Of a stretch of DNA of 64,000 nt, positions 32,034-41,150 are shown in pieces (position 1 is the first letter of the stretch; each line of letters opens with the position of its first letter). The position numbers and the translations under genes are program-made. Under the pieces are notes generated by a model, which was not told the origin of the DNA, ran no database searches, and saw nothing but the letters and a program-made list of their open reading frames with translations. Source of the stretch: Haloplanus sp. XH21 (GTDB taxonomy: Archaea; Halobacteriota; Halobacteria; Halobacteriales; Haloferacaceae); assembly GCF_023276355.1 (NCBI RefSeq), contig NZ_JALLPL010000001.1, positions 2,418,001 to 2,482,000 of the forward strand, given 5' to 3'.

Positions 32034-32558
32034 TTATCCGTCGCCCCGTTCCAGCCAGCGGTGGACCGCGTAGACGACGACGGCGGCGAGCAGCGGCGGC
32101 CCGACGCCGGCGACCTGCGGCAGGGCGTAGAGCGTGGCGACGACGGGCGCGAGCACGCCGACGGGCGTCGTCTGCTGGGCGGGCGGCACGGAGACGACGA
32201 GGCCGACGTAGAGGGACGCGACGAACAGGTAGCCCGCGGCCGCAAGCGCGGCGTCGTACTGGCCGTCGGTCCGCGACTCCCGGCGCCGGTGACGGCGCGC
32301 GACGAACAGGACGGGCGCGACCAGCGGCGCGACGACGAGGAGGCCGACCACGGCGAAAAACGACCGCGAGAGGGTGAGGCTGCCGCCTCGACCGCCCGTC
32401 GTCGCCGCGATGACGCTCACGACGGCGGCGAGAAAGAGAAACCCGACCGCCACCGCGAGCAGCCCGCCACAGAGGACGTACGACCGGAACAGCCAGGAGT
32501 CGCTCGCGCGGAAGGCGTACGGAAACGCGCCGAGCAGCCCGCCGTAGTCGTCTGCCAT
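32034..32558 (-). CDS. Four-helix membrane protein, unknown
   Basis: A 174-residue integral membrane protein with about four helices (VLCGGLLAVAVGFLFLAAVV, FFAVVGLLVVAPLVAPVLFV, AAAGYLFVASLYVGLVV, LLAAVVVYAVHRWLE). The N-terminus MADDYGGLLGAFPYAFRASD and the HRRRES loop are the only polar features. Haloarchaeal families of this look carry DUF numbers; I cannot fix which. The convergent neighbour ends 6 nt away. Confidence 0.72.
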   Translation of the reverse strand: MADDYGGLLGAFPYAFRASDSWLFRSYVLCGGLLAVAVGFLFLAAVVSVIAATTGGRGGSLTLSRSFFAVVGLLVVAPLVAPVLFVARRHRRRESRTDGQYDAALAAAGYLFVASLYVGLVVSVPPAQQTTPVGVLAPVVATLYALPQVAGVGPPLLAAVVVYAVHRWLERGDG

Positions 32559-32624
32559 CGGAGGGGATAGTCGTCGCGGCGTGTTAACGGGCGCGGGTTC
32601 GGGTCGATCCGTCGGCGACGCGTC

Positions 32625-33122
32625 TCACCTGAGCGCGTACCGGGCCGGATCGGCGTCGACGCGTTCGGCGACATCGAGCAAGACCAACCAGTCGAGCAGG
32701 TGGCCGACGCGTTCGTGCCAGATACCCTCCCACCGTGAGGGGTTCTTGTGGCGCTCCCAGACGGGGACCGTCTCGCGGACGGCCGCGAAGGCTTCGTCGA
32801 CGGTCAGCGGATCGGCGGCGTCGCGGAGGGCGTCGCGGACGGCCGCAGCGCCGAACACGCGATCGAGAAGCGTCTCGCGGCACTGCTTGCCCGTCGCCTC
32901 GGTGTCCGTCCGTCGGAACCCCGAGGGCGTCTCCTCGGCGAGTTCGAGCGCCCGGAGGAAGGTGAGCCACGTCCGCGCCACGTCACGACTCGGAATATCG
33001 AGGCGGTCCATGAGGCGGGCGCAGCAGTCGTCTTCGGTCCCGGGAACCAGCGGCACGGCGCGCTGCGCGCGCTCGACGAAGGCGAACTCGTCCGGCACGG
33101 GCGGGACGAGTTTGAACTTCAC
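32625..33122 (-). CDS. Conserved haloarchaeal protein coupled to mch
   Basis: A 165-residue soluble protein starting in the ATGA that ends mch, so it is co-translated with that gene. FKLVPPVPDEFAFVERAQR opens it. LDIPSRDVARTWLTFLRALE then LAEETPSGFRRT reads like a winged-helix segment, but this is tentative. WHERVGHLLDWLVLLDVAERV ends it. No catalytic motif is seen. The coupling suggests a link to C1/pterin metabolism or simply shared expression. Confidence 0.72.
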   Translation of the reverse strand: MKFKLVPPVPDEFAFVERAQRAVPLVPGTEDDCCARLMDRLDIPSRDVARTWLTFLRALELAEETPSGFRRTDTEATGKQCRETLLDRVFGAAAVRDALRDAADPLTVDEAFAAVRETVPVWERHKNPSRWEGIWHERVGHLLDWLVLLDVAERVDADPARYALR

Positions 33123-34051
33123 AGCCCGAACGACTCGGCCAGCAGGTCGTGGTTCGTCTCCCCGAGCGCGTAGGTCGGGCCGTCGATGACATCGATGGTC
33201 ACTTTCGCGGGCGCGAACACCGACTCGGGCACCTCGTAGAAGTCCCAGTCGGCGTCCTCGAACACCTGCTCGAAGGGCGTGTCGTACTCCGCGGCGGCGG
33301 TCGAGGGAACCTCGTCGAACCGGTCGAAGTCCTCGCGCACCTGGAGGTAGACCTCGCCGCCGTAAGCCAGCGCGTCGTTGGTGCGGCCCATCGCCACGCC
33401 CTCGTCGTGACTCACGGGCGCGACGGGGGCGCTCCCGGCCGCCGACACCACGTCCGTCGGATCGTAGCCGAGTTCGAACAGGCGGAAGAGCGCGAGTTCG
33501 GGGGCGCGGGCGGCGGCGCTGACGCTTCCGGCCATCGATCCCGTGGCGTAGGTGGGCAGGAACACGCCGCTGGGGGCGACGCCGGCGCGGTCGGCCACCT
33601 GCTCGGCGGCAGGATCACCGGGAAGCGTCTCCGCTTCGACGGTCAGCACCGTGAGATCGAACTCGTCGTAGTAGCCGACGACCTCGAACTCGTGTTCTTC
33701 ACCGACGAGCGCCCGCGCGGGGCCGGAGCCGAGACCGTCGACGCCCTCGGCGACGAGCTCCCAGCCCGCCTTCTGCGAACAGAGCAGGGAGAGCGCCGGT
33801 TTGTCCGTCGTGAGTTCGACGTGCGGGAAGGGCGTTCCCGCTACCCGATCCATCCGGGTCTGAATCGTCGCCAGGCCCGCCGTCTGGATCTCCGCGAGTA
33901 GTAATCCTGCCTCGATGCCCCCCGCCGCCGAAACGCCGAAATCCAGGACCGTCGCGCCCGACTCGAGTTCGATCACGTCGACGTTGAGTTCGCCCGCGAA
34001 GTCGATCGCCTCGTCGACGAGTTCGACGGCCATCCGGTTGAGACTCTCCAT
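33119..34051 (-). CDS. mch: Methenyltetrahydromethanopterin cyclohydrolase
   Basis: A 310-residue Mch enzyme, which interconverts methenyl- and formyl-tetrahydromethanopterin; haloarchaea use the homologue in tetrahydrofolate or pterin C1 metabolism. MESLNRMAVELVDEAIDFAG, VLDFGVSAAGGIEAGLLLAE, PSGVFLPTYATGSMAGSVSAA and GRTNDALAYGGEVYLQV are family signatures. TTTAACCG on the minus strand ~25-30 nt before the ATG is a likely TATA box for a leaderless transcript. Confidence 0.93.
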   Translation of the reverse strand: MESLNRMAVELVDEAIDFAGELNVDVIELESGATVLDFGVSAAGGIEAGLLLAEIQTAGLATIQTRMDRVAGTPFPHVELTTDKPALSLLCSQKAGWELVAEGVDGLGSGPARALVGEEHEFEVVGYYDEFDLTVLTVEAETLPGDPAAEQVADRAGVAPSGVFLPTYATGSMAGSVSAAARAPELALFRLFELGYDPTDVVSAAGSAPVAPVSHDEGVAMGRTNDALAYGGEVYLQVREDFDRFDEVPSTAAAEYDTPFEQVFEDADWDFYEVPESVFAPAKVTIDVIDGPTYALGETNHDLLAESFGL

Positions 34052-34437
34052 GCACGGGGGTTAGGCGGTTTCGGTTAAATGGGTTGCCGGTCGGGCGCGA
34101 CCCGCCCACCGGCAGCGAGACGCGTCGACGACCACGCCGCCCGAGGGTTCGCTGGGGATGCCTACACATATTCGGTCGGAAATGCGCCCAATAGGAGAAG
34201 AGAGAGGCCCTAAATCCCATCTCATTCATCGTATTTCCACTAATCTCTCAGAATAGAATACGAACGAACACACAACATTTTTGCGTTAGTGGTGTCCAGT
34301 CATCTTCAGCCTGTGGCTGAGAAACACCAGTATACGACCATGATACCCAATATTACTGCGATAGGTCGCCATTTCAGTGAACGTTCAGTCAGTTGTCGCC
34401 GAGCGCACGGCGCACCGACGCGAGTCGAGGTGACGCG
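34052..34437. promoter_or_regulatory. 386-nt non-coding region upstream of the nitrate operon
   Basis: I see no gene here. The mch promoter takes the first ~30 nt. Bases ~34160-34370 are AT-rich for this genome. A nested hairpin occupies 34290-34329: outer arms TGGTGT/ACACCA and inner arms TCAGCC/GGCTGA around TGT. A long untranslated leader or several operators for nitrogen control would fit the length. Confidence 0.5.
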
Positions 34438-36549
34438 ATGACCGATCCGGTTCCGACGACGTGCATGCGCTGTGCGGTGGGCTGTGGCCTGATCCAGCGC
34501 GGCGTCGACATCGGCTACGGCATCGATACCGTGCGTGGCAACGCCAACCACCCCGTCAACCGCGGAATGGCGTGTCAGCGCGGCGTCAGCGAGACGGCCG
34601 ACCCCGACGGCGAGTGGCTCACGCGGCCGATGGTCCGGCGTGACGGCGAACTGCAGAAGACCACCTGGGATACGGCGCTGTTCGAGGCCCAGCGCGGCCT
34701 CGGGGCGGCGATGGACGCGGACCCGGATGCCGTGGCCGTCCTCGGCAGCGGCCAGCAGACCAACGAGGCGGCGTACGCGCTCGGGAAGTTGGCCCGCGGC
34801 GGCGTCGGCACTCGGTATTACGACGCCAACACGACGCTCTGCATGGCCAGCGCCGTCACGGCGTACTACGACGCCTTCGGGAGCGACGCCCCACCGCCCA
34901 CCTACGAGGACATCCCCGAGGCGGATGGCCACGTCGTCTGGGGCGCCAACCCGGCGGTCGCCCATCCCGTCATGTGCCGGTGGATCACCAGCAGCGCCGA
35001 GGACGGCGACCTGATCGTGGTGGATCCGGTCGAGACCAAGACCGCGCGGGCGGCCGACCATCACGTCGCCGTCGACCCCGGCGGCGACCTAGACCTCGCT
35101 CGGGCGGTGCTGGCCCACGTCGTGGCGACGGACGGCGTCGACGAGGCGTTCGTCGACCGGGCGACGACCGGATTCGACGACCTCGTGGCGGGCCTGCCCG
35201 ACGCAGAGACGGCGGCCGAACGCGCGGGCGTCTCGATGGCGGATGTCGAGCGCCTCGCGGAGACGCTGTCGACGGACACCCTCATCTACTGGGGCATGGG
35301 CGTCAACCAGAGCGTCCAAGGGACCGACACCGCGGGCGCGCTCATCGACCTCTGTCTCGCCACGGGCAATCTCGGCCCCGGCAGCGGCCCGTTCTCGCTG
35401 ACGGGACAGGCCAACTCGATGGGGACGCGGGTCTGTTCCTCGAAAGGAACCTGGCCCGGCCACCGCGACTTCGAGGACCCCGACGAACGGGCGACCGTCG
35501 CCGACGCCTGGGACGTGCCCGTCGACCGCCTGCCCGACGACGCCGGCCCCGGTCCCGTCGGCATCGTCGACGCCATCGACGACGGCCCGGTGGAGGCGGT
35601 GTACGCCGTCGCCACCAACCCCGTCGCGGGGATGCCCGACGCCACCGACATCGCCGACCGCCTCGACGACGCCTTCCTCGTCGTGCAGGACGCGTTCCGG
35701 ACCGAGACGGTCGAACACGCCGACGTGGTGTTGCCGGCGGCGACGTGGGGCGAGTCGAACGGCACCGCGATGAACATGGAGCGCACCGTCTCGCGGGTGC
35801 GGCCCGCGAGCGACCTGCCCCGCGGCGTCCGGACCGACCTCGGCATCATCACGACGCTGGGGAACGTCCTCGTCGACGGCCTGTTCGACCCGACGGCCGA
35901 CCCCGCCGCCGTCTTCGACGAGTTCGCGTCGCTGACGGCGGGCACCGACGCCGACTGCTCGGGCATCAGTCACGACCGTCTCGACGAGGAACTCGCGGTG
36001 CGGTGGCCGGCGCCCGACGCCGACACCAGCGCCGGCTATCGGTATCACGAAGCCGACGGCGACTGGTCGTTCCCGACGCCTTCGGGGCGGGCGCGGTTCA
36101 GCGGCGGGACGGGACGACCCCTGCCGGAGGCCACCGACGACGACTATCCACTGGTGCTCACGACGGCCCGCGAGGCAGACGGCTACAACACGGGCGTCCG
36201 TTCTCGGTCCTCGCCGGCGGAACCAGGGACGCTCGTCGCACGCATACATCCTGCCACGGTCGAGGCACATCGCTCGGCGGTGGAGCCGAACGAGGCCGAC
36301 GAACTCCACGCCTGCGTCGAGTCGCGGCGGGGCCGCGCCGTCGCCCGCGTCGTCGTGGACGACGCGATTCCAACCGGGATGGTCTGGCTGCCGATCCACC
36401 ACCCCGCGACGAACGACCTGACCCATCCCGCGACCGACCCGCGCTCCGATGAGCCGAACTTCAAGCAGTGTGCGGTGCGTCTCGTCGCCCCCTCTGCGGC
36501 GGCGGAGACTCCCGCCTTCGAGCGCGAACGACCGCCACAGCACCCATGA
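34438..36549 (+). CDS. nasA: Assimilatory nitrate reductase NasA
   Basis: A 703-residue Mo-bisMGD oxidoreductase. The N-terminal [4Fe-4S] motif CMRCAVGC (residues 9-16) with a later Cys in GMACQRG, then the molybdopterin domains with WGMGVNQSVQGTDTAGALID, GNLGPGSGPFSLTGQANSMG and ATNPVAGMPD. The C-terminal binding domain includes TAREADGYNTGVRSR and NFKQCAVRL. It is cytosolic, lacks a Tat signal, and reduces nitrate to nitrite with ferredoxin. It starts an operon with the transporter gene by ATGA overlap. Confidence 0.92.
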   Translation: MTDPVPTTCMRCAVGCGLIQRGVDIGYGIDTVRGNANHPVNRGMACQRGVSETADPDGEWLTRPMVRRDGELQKTTWDTALFEAQRGLGAAMDADPDAVAVLGSGQQTNEAAYALGKLARGGVGTRYYDANTTLCMASAVTAYYDAFGSDAPPPTYEDIPEADGHVVWGANPAVAHPVMCRWITSSAEDGDLIVVDPVETKTARAADHHVAVDPGGDLDLARAVLAHVVATDGVDEAFVDRATTGFDDLVAGLPDAETAAERAGVSMADVERLAETLSTDTLIYWGMGVNQSVQGTDTAGALIDLCLATGNLGPGSGPFSLTGQANSMGTRVCSSKGTWPGHRDFEDPDERATVADAWDVPVDRLPDDAGPGPVGIVDAIDDGPVEAVYAVATNPVAGMPDATDIADRLDDAFLVVQDAFRTETVEHADVVLPAATWGESNGTAMNMERTVSRVRPASDLPRGVRTDLGIITTLGNVLVDGLFDPTADPAAVFDEFASLTAGTDADCSGISHDRLDEELAVRWPAPDADTSAGYRYHEADGDWSFPTPSGRARFSGGTGRPLPEATDDDYPLVLTTAREADGYNTGVRSRSSPAEPGTLVARIHPATVEAHRSAVEPNEADELHACVESRRGRAVARVVVDDAIPTGMVWLPIHHPATNDLTHPATDPRSDEPNFKQCAVRLVAPSAAAETPAFERERPPQHP

Positions 36550-37895
36550 CGAACAAAATCGAGCAACTGGTGCTCGCCACGGTCGCCTTCTTCTGGGCGT
36601 TCCTTCTCTGGTTCTCGACGGCGGCGTTCAGCCCGAGCATCGGCGAGTTCTACGGCCTCACCACGGGCCAGCTCGCGTTGCTGGCGAGTTCGGCCATCTG
36701 GCTCGCGCCACCCGGACGCGTCCTCGCCGGGTGGGCCGCCGACCGCGTCGGGGCCCACAACGTCTTCACCATCATCCTCACGTACTCGGGCCTCGTCAGC
36801 ATCGCCTCGGCGTACGCCTCCGGCATCGGCTTTCTCTCCGACTTCCAGGTGCTGTTCATCGAGCGCCTAGTCGTCGCGAGCGCGGGCATCAGTTTCGTCG
36901 TCGGCATCCAGCACGTCGCGCAGTGGTTCGACGAGCACGAAATCGGTACCGCGGAGGGGCTGTACGCGGGCACCGGCAACGTCGGCGCCGGTGTCGGTGC
37001 GCTCCTCCTGCCCCGCATCTACGGCACGAACTTCTCCGACGCCTTCCTGCATCTCGGGATCGTCGCGCTGGTCATCGCCGCGGTGTACCAGTGGCGGGGC
37101 GAGCCAGCCAAAGATCTCGAAACCGCCGAAACGGCCAGGCAGAACACCTCGCTCGGCGACACGCTGTTCGTCTGGACGCGCTACGCTGCCATCGGTCTCA
37201 TGCTCGCGTACGCCATGTCCTTCGGCCTCGAAATCGCGATGAACTCCTGGCTGCCGAGTTACTACGCGCAGGGCTTCGACGGCGCGATTGCCGACCTCGG
37301 CTTCACCGGAACCGCGGCCATCCAGACCGCCGCGGGGACGTTCGCGGCCGTCCAGTCGTTCAACGCCTCGCTCTTCCGTCCCTTCTCCGGCTACATGTCC
37401 GACCTCTGGCAGCGCAAGGGCTGGACGCCGTACCCCCTGCTCTCGACGACGCAGGACTACTCGCCGCGCGTCCACTGGCTGATGACCGCGCTCATCCTCA
37501 TCACGCTCACGATGATCGCGCTGACGCTCGTCGGCCTCGCCGGCATCCTGCCGGCCTCCGTCGTCGTCCTCGCCGTCTTCGGCGTCACGGTGAGTTTCGG
37601 CACCGGCGGGGTCTTCGCCATCGTTCCCGTTCTCTTCGAGGACCGCCCGGGCACCGCCTCGGGGTTCATCGGCGGCGTCTCCACCAGCGGTGGCATCGTC
37701 TACCCCCTCGTCTACGGCTACGTGCCCAACATCCACACAGGATATGCGGTCGTCGCGCTGGGCTGTTTCGTCCCGATCATCCTCTTTTACGTCTGGGCGA
37801 TGCGCCACGAGGACGACCCGCGCGAACACGGCATCGGCTCCGCGCGTCGGTGGCTCGGACGGGAGACGACCGCCGCACCGGGAGGTGACGACTGA
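36546..37895 (+). CDS. Nitrate/nitrite transporter, MFS NarK/NasA family
   Basis: A 449-residue MFS protein with 12 predicted helices. FWAFLLWFSTAAFSPSIGEF and LAPPGRVLAGWAADRVG contain the family's early motifs, GLYAGTGNVGAGVGALLLP and GTGGVFAIVPVLFEDRPG the two Gly-rich nitrate signatures, and FSGYMSDLWQRKG the mid-loop. Co-transcription with nasA indicates nitrate uptake for assimilation. The ATG overlaps the nasA stop, and the stop overlaps the start of the next small gene. Confidence 0.9.
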   Translation: MTNKIEQLVLATVAFFWAFLLWFSTAAFSPSIGEFYGLTTGQLALLASSAIWLAPPGRVLAGWAADRVGAHNVFTIILTYSGLVSIASAYASGIGFLSDFQVLFIERLVVASAGISFVVGIQHVAQWFDEHEIGTAEGLYAGTGNVGAGVGALLLPRIYGTNFSDAFLHLGIVALVIAAVYQWRGEPAKDLETAETARQNTSLGDTLFVWTRYAAIGLMLAYAMSFGLEIAMNSWLPSYYAQGFDGAIADLGFTGTAAIQTAAGTFAAVQSFNASLFRPFSGYMSDLWQRKGWTPYPLLSTTQDYSPRVHWLMTALILITLTMIALTLVGLAGILPASVVVLAVFGVTVSFGTGGVFAIVPVLFEDRPGTASGFIGGVSTSGGIVYPLVYGYVPNIHTGYAVVALGCFVPIILFYVWAMRHEDDPREHGIGSARRWLGRETTAAPGGDD

Positions 37896-38062
37896 TGGGC
37901 GGCGGCACGCCGACGGCCGGCACCCCCGACGACCCCGGCCACGACGACTGGTACCGGTGGGGGAAGGTCATCCTCTACGCCGAGATGGGCATCGCCATCC
38001 TTGTGACGGCGTTCTCGCTCTATCTGGCGTTCACGGGACAGGCCGGCTTCCTGGCGCACTGA
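37895..38062 (+). CDS. Small single-span membrane protein of the nitrate operon
   Basis: A 55-residue protein starting in a TGATG overlap with the transporter stop. Residues ~24-47 (VILYAEMGIAILVTAFSLYL) form one membrane helix; the first ~20 residues are Gly/Pro/Asp-rich and soluble (DDPGHDDWYRWGK). It is too short for most automated callers. Coupling suggests an accessory subunit or stabiliser of the nitrate transporter. Confidence 0.75.
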   Translation: MGGGTPTAGTPDDPGHDDWYRWGKVILYAEMGIAILVTAFSLYLAFTGQAGFLAH

Positions 38063-38067
38063 GAGGA

Positions 38068-38388
38068 TCAGTCCTCGTCGGGCGACCCGCGCGCCGGCCG
38101 CCCCAGCGCGTCCTCGACGCCCTCGACTTTCTCGGCGGCGGGCGCGTCGCTCGCGCGTTTGTCGTCTATCTTCAGGGCCGTACTCACGCGGTCGGCGTCC
38201 ACCGCGCGGTGGGCCGCCTCGACGGCGTCGAAGAGCGTCCCGATGTCGTCGGCTTCGATGACGGTGCCCATCGGGTTGGTTTCGTAACTCACGTCGAAGG
38301 CATCGAGGGCGGCGACGGCGTCGGCAACATCTTCGGCCAGGCTTCCCTTGCGAACGGGCGCGACGCTGAGGAGTGCAACGACGGTCAT
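38068..38388 (-). CDS. Thiamine-binding/MTH1187 family protein
   Basis: A 106-residue protein of the MTH1187/YkoF (DUF77) family. MTVVALLSVAPVRKGSLAED, DAFDVSYETNPMGTVIEAD and HRAVDADRVSTALKIDDKR match the ferredoxin-like fold that binds thiamine or related ligands as a multimer. It ends with an acidic tail. A TenA-type thiamine salvage protein is at 58491. It converges with the nitrate operon, with 5 nt between stops. Confidence 0.85.
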   Translation of the reverse strand: MTVVALLSVAPVRKGSLAEDVADAVAALDAFDVSYETNPMGTVIEADDIGTLFDAVEAAHRAVDADRVSTALKIDDKRASDAPAAEKVEGVEDALGRPARGSPDED

Positions 38389-38473
38389 AGGCGGGGAGAG
38401 AGCCGCCGGGGGATGTGCGTTGCGTCCGGTCAGACGCCGAACCCTTAGGCGTGAGACGGCCCGTCCGTCACGC

Positions 38474-38647
38474 ATGGCGTCCTGTACGTACTGTGGCTGT
38501 GACGTGACCGCCCACGACCCGGTGTACGTCGAAGCGACGGCGGACGGCGAGCGCGTTCCCGCCGGGCAGTTCTGCAACTATGGCTGTCTCGCGGCGCACA
38601 TCGAGGAGGAAGGGCTAACCCAGGGGGCTGTCTGCCGACTCGACTGA
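38474..38647 (+). CDS. Small zinc-finger protein
   Basis: A 57-residue protein with CTYCGC near the start and CNYGCLAAH near residue 37, four cysteines arranged as CxxC and CxxxC that should hold one zinc. The rest is acidic. CCCTTAGGC lies about 30 nt upstream of the ATG. The family is not known to me; many such proteins exist in haloarchaea, some affecting biofilm or swarming. Confidence 0.75.
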   Translation: MASCTYCGCDVTAHDPVYVEATADGERVPAGQFCNYGCLAAHIEEEGLTQGAVCRLD

Positions 38648-38729
38648 GATGGACTGCGGGGAGTCATGTCCGACTGCCGTGGGATTCGGGTACGAACGGG
38701 CACGACGGCCCGAATGATGCCACGCGGCC

Positions 38730-39650
38730 TCAGCCACCCGTCTCGGCGTCGACCACCGAAGGCTCGTCGTCGACGCGGAGCGTCAACGTGTCGCCGTCGC
38801 AGTCGATCCGGACGATAGCCCGCCAGGGCTCGGCGTCGGTGACGGTCGTCCGTCGGTCGGAAGCGGCGAACGGCAGCGTCCAGATGTGGCGACGGGTGAC
38901 ATCGACGCCGCGGTCGTAGAAGAACGCGACCACGGCGGGGTGGGAGACGAACAGGTCGCCGAGGCGGGTGTAGACCGAGCCGTCACAGGTGTCACAGGCG
39001 TGCAGCACGCGGTGTTCGATGGCGGGGTTGTCCCGCTGGGGCATCTCCTCGTCGGGCGGGAGGACACGCGCGGACAGGTTACCGGAACACCAGGGACAGA
39101 CTCGCCGCGCCATCGACGCGATGTCGCGCCGAATGCGCTGGTTTGCAGCCCGGAGCACGCCCGCAGTCGGACGGTCGCTCAGGCTGCTCGGCGGGCAGAA
39201 GTAGCGGTAGAACACGGCGTCACACTCCGCGGCCGAACAGCGCACCCGAAAGAGGCTGTCGTGGTAGGCCGCCTCCTGTGACGCGCCGCAGACGTGACAC
39301 GAGCCGTCGAGTTCGAACGGGTCGATCCGGACGCAGTCGGTGAACGTGCCGGCTTGCATCGCCTGGTACGCCCGGACGCCCGAATAGCTCAACCGATACC
39401 CCTCCTCCGTCTCCTCGACGAACTGTCCAAGCAGCCGTTTCAGATGGTAGTTGAACCGCCCGCTCCCCGAGATGTCGGCCCGGCGTCGTAACTCGGAGAA
39501 GGGGAGCGTCTCCGCGACGCCGGGCGTCGAGGCGTCGCCCAGCGCACGGATGATCTTGATTCGCGTCCGGTCGGCCAGAAGCGTGAAGGCGTCGTCCGGA
39601 CGCAGGCTCTCGGAGTCCTCCACGATACCGAACGTGTCGCCGAGGCACAA
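38730..39650 (-). CDS. ArsR-like winged-helix regulator with zinc-binding C-terminal domain
   Basis: A 306-residue regulator. The N-terminal helix-turn-helix (DAFTLLADRTRIKIIRALGD, FSELRRRADISGSGRFNYHL and KRLLGQ) is the ArsR-type fold typical of haloarchaeal DUF7347/DUF7351 proteins. The C-terminal half has several cysteine pairs: CHVCG, a CSAAEC pair, CPWC and CDTC, consistent with zinc ribbons. It probably binds DNA as a dimer; the ligand is unknown. It is divergent from a second regulator gene at 39811. Confidence 0.82.
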   Translation of the reverse strand: MCLGDTFGIVEDSESLRPDDAFTLLADRTRIKIIRALGDASTPGVAETLPFSELRRRADISGSGRFNYHLKRLLGQFVEETEEGYRLSYSGVRAYQAMQAGTFTDCVRIDPFELDGSCHVCGASQEAAYHDSLFRVRCSAAECDAVFYRYFCPPSSLSDRPTAGVLRAANQRIRRDIASMARRVCPWCSGNLSARVLPPDEEMPQRDNPAIEHRVLHACDTCDGSVYTRLGDLFVSHPAVVAFFYDRGVDVTRRHIWTLPFAASDRRTTVTDAEPWRAIVRIDCDGDTLTLRVDDEPSVVDAETGG

Positions 39651-39810
39651 ATACGCTTTGTCGTGGCGGCTGCGTCGCGGCGATCAGAGATCCGGTCCGG
39701 ACCCCGGACACCTCACCGACGGGACGGGCGACCACACGGTCACGACGGGGGCTGACGCTCGGTCCACGCGCTGGTTTTACACGGCAGGCAGTTCCAGTCA
39801 CGTTCGAGAG

Positions 39811-40587
39811 ATGTCGGACACCGCGCTCGAGTATCTGGTCGGATCGACCACCCGGCCGGCGACGCTGACCGCGCTCCGGGACCACGGCCGACTGTCGATC
39901 CGAGCGCTCGAGGATCGGGCGTCCGTCTCACGCCGCACCCTGAAGCGGACGCTCGGGACGATGGAGTCCCGTGGATGGGTGCAGTCGGTCGACGGCACGT
40001 ACGAACTCACGTCGCTCGGGGTGGCGATCCTGTCGGCGTACGAGCGGTGCCGGGAGAACGAACGCATCGCCGAGCGGTTCCGCCCCTTTCTCGAACGCAC
40101 GCCGGCCTCGGCGTTCGACCTCGGCATCGGAGAGCTGAACGGGTCGAACCTGGTCGATCCGACCGGCGATCCGACCGCGCCGACTGATCGACTGCTGGAA
40201 CTCCGAACGGACGCGTCGCGGATCCGGGAGTGTGCCCCGTTTCTCCTCCGCGACAGCGTCTCGCAGTTCGTCGAGCGGGCCACGGCCGAACGCTCTCCGC
40301 CCTCAGTGACGCTCGTGCTGGCGGACGGTCGGCCAACGCCGGAGCAGTACACCGAAGCGTACTGCGAGCAGTTCGAAACGCTGCTCGACGCGCCGAGCGT
40401 CGACGTGTACGCCAACTCCGACGGCGTCCGAATCCCGTTCGGTCTCGCCGACGGACACGCCTTCGTCGGGTCGATGGAACCCGACGGGATGCCACACACC
40501 CTGATCGACGGCGAGCAGTCGGCGCTCGTCGACTGGGCGGACCGGCGGTTCGAAGCAGCGCTCGCCGCCGCGACGCCGCTCGAGTAG
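39811..40587 (+). CDS. Helix-turn-helix regulator with FilR1-like domain
   Basis: A 258-residue protein. Residues ~1-75 form a winged helix (LTALRDHGRLSIRALEDRAS, SRRTLKRTLGTMESRGWVQ). The rest resembles the FilR1 middle domain (FVERATAERSPPSVTLVLAD, VDVYANSDGVRIPFGLADGH), which is thought to sense a small molecule. ATG 39811 follows ATGTCGGACACC and the conserved start; a TATA-like TTTTACACG lies ~35 nt upstream. The target genes are not evident. Confidence 0.8.
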   Translation: MSDTALEYLVGSTTRPATLTALRDHGRLSIRALEDRASVSRRTLKRTLGTMESRGWVQSVDGTYELTSLGVAILSAYERCRENERIAERFRPFLERTPASAFDLGIGELNGSNLVDPTGDPTAPTDRLLELRTDASRIRECAPFLLRDSVSQFVERATAERSPPSVTLVLADGRPTPEQYTEAYCEQFETLLDAPSVDVYANSDGVRIPFGLADGHAFVGSMEPDGMPHTLIDGEQSALVDWADRRFEAALAAATPLE

Positions 40588-40625
40588 CCGACGGGTTCAT
40601 TACCGACAGCGCGCAACGCCCGGCC

Positions 40626-41150
40626 ATGTACGCGGTGGTCGGCTGTACCGGGTGTAATGCGCTCTGGCTGCTCACGGATCCCGAGACGGCCGAGACGGCG
40701 ACCTGTCCCCAGTGTGGAACCCAACACCGGACGGAGCGACTGAAGCGCCAGTTCACCGCAGACGACCGAGAGACGGCCCGCGAGGCGCGCGCCGCCATGC
40801 TCGCGGAGCGTGCCGGCGCGACGGACGCCTTCGAATCGACGCCCACCGTCGCCGAGATGGAAGCCGACACCGACGAGCCGGTCGTCGACGACGACGAGTA
40901 TCTCGACGCCGCCGGGATCGACGCGGACGCCGCCGCGGCGGCGGGCGAGTGCTCGACCGACAGCGGCGGATCGAGCCGCCCCGAAATCGTCCGCGAGGCG
41001 CTCCGCGCGCTCGACGCCCCAGACGAGGCGGCCGTCGTCGACTACGCCACCGATCACGGCGTCCCCGCCGACGCCGCCGCGGACCTGCTCGCTCGGCTGG
41101 TGCGACGGGGCGAGGCCACCGACGCCGGCGGCACCTATCGACTCCTGTAG
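40626..41150 (+). CDS. DUF5817 zinc-ribbon / wHTH protein
   Basis: A 174-residue protein. MYAVVGCTGCNALWLLTDPE with CPQCGTQHR forms an N-terminal zinc ribbon. After a long acidic linker, residues ~115-174 (IVREALRALDAPDEAAVVDY, LLARLVRRGEATDAGGTYRL) look like a small winged helix. This matches the haloarchaeal DUF5817 family. A role in transcription or RNA metabolism is plausible but unproven. The stop TAG directly abuts the hmgA stop on the other strand. Confidence 0.82.
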   Translation: MYAVVGCTGCNALWLLTDPETAETATCPQCGTQHRTERLKRQFTADDRETAREARAAMLAERAGATDAFESTPTVAEMEADTDEPVVDDDEYLDAAGIDADAAAAAGECSTDSGGSSRPEIVREALRALDAPDEAAVVDYATDHGVPADAAADLLARLVRRGEATDAGGTYRLL

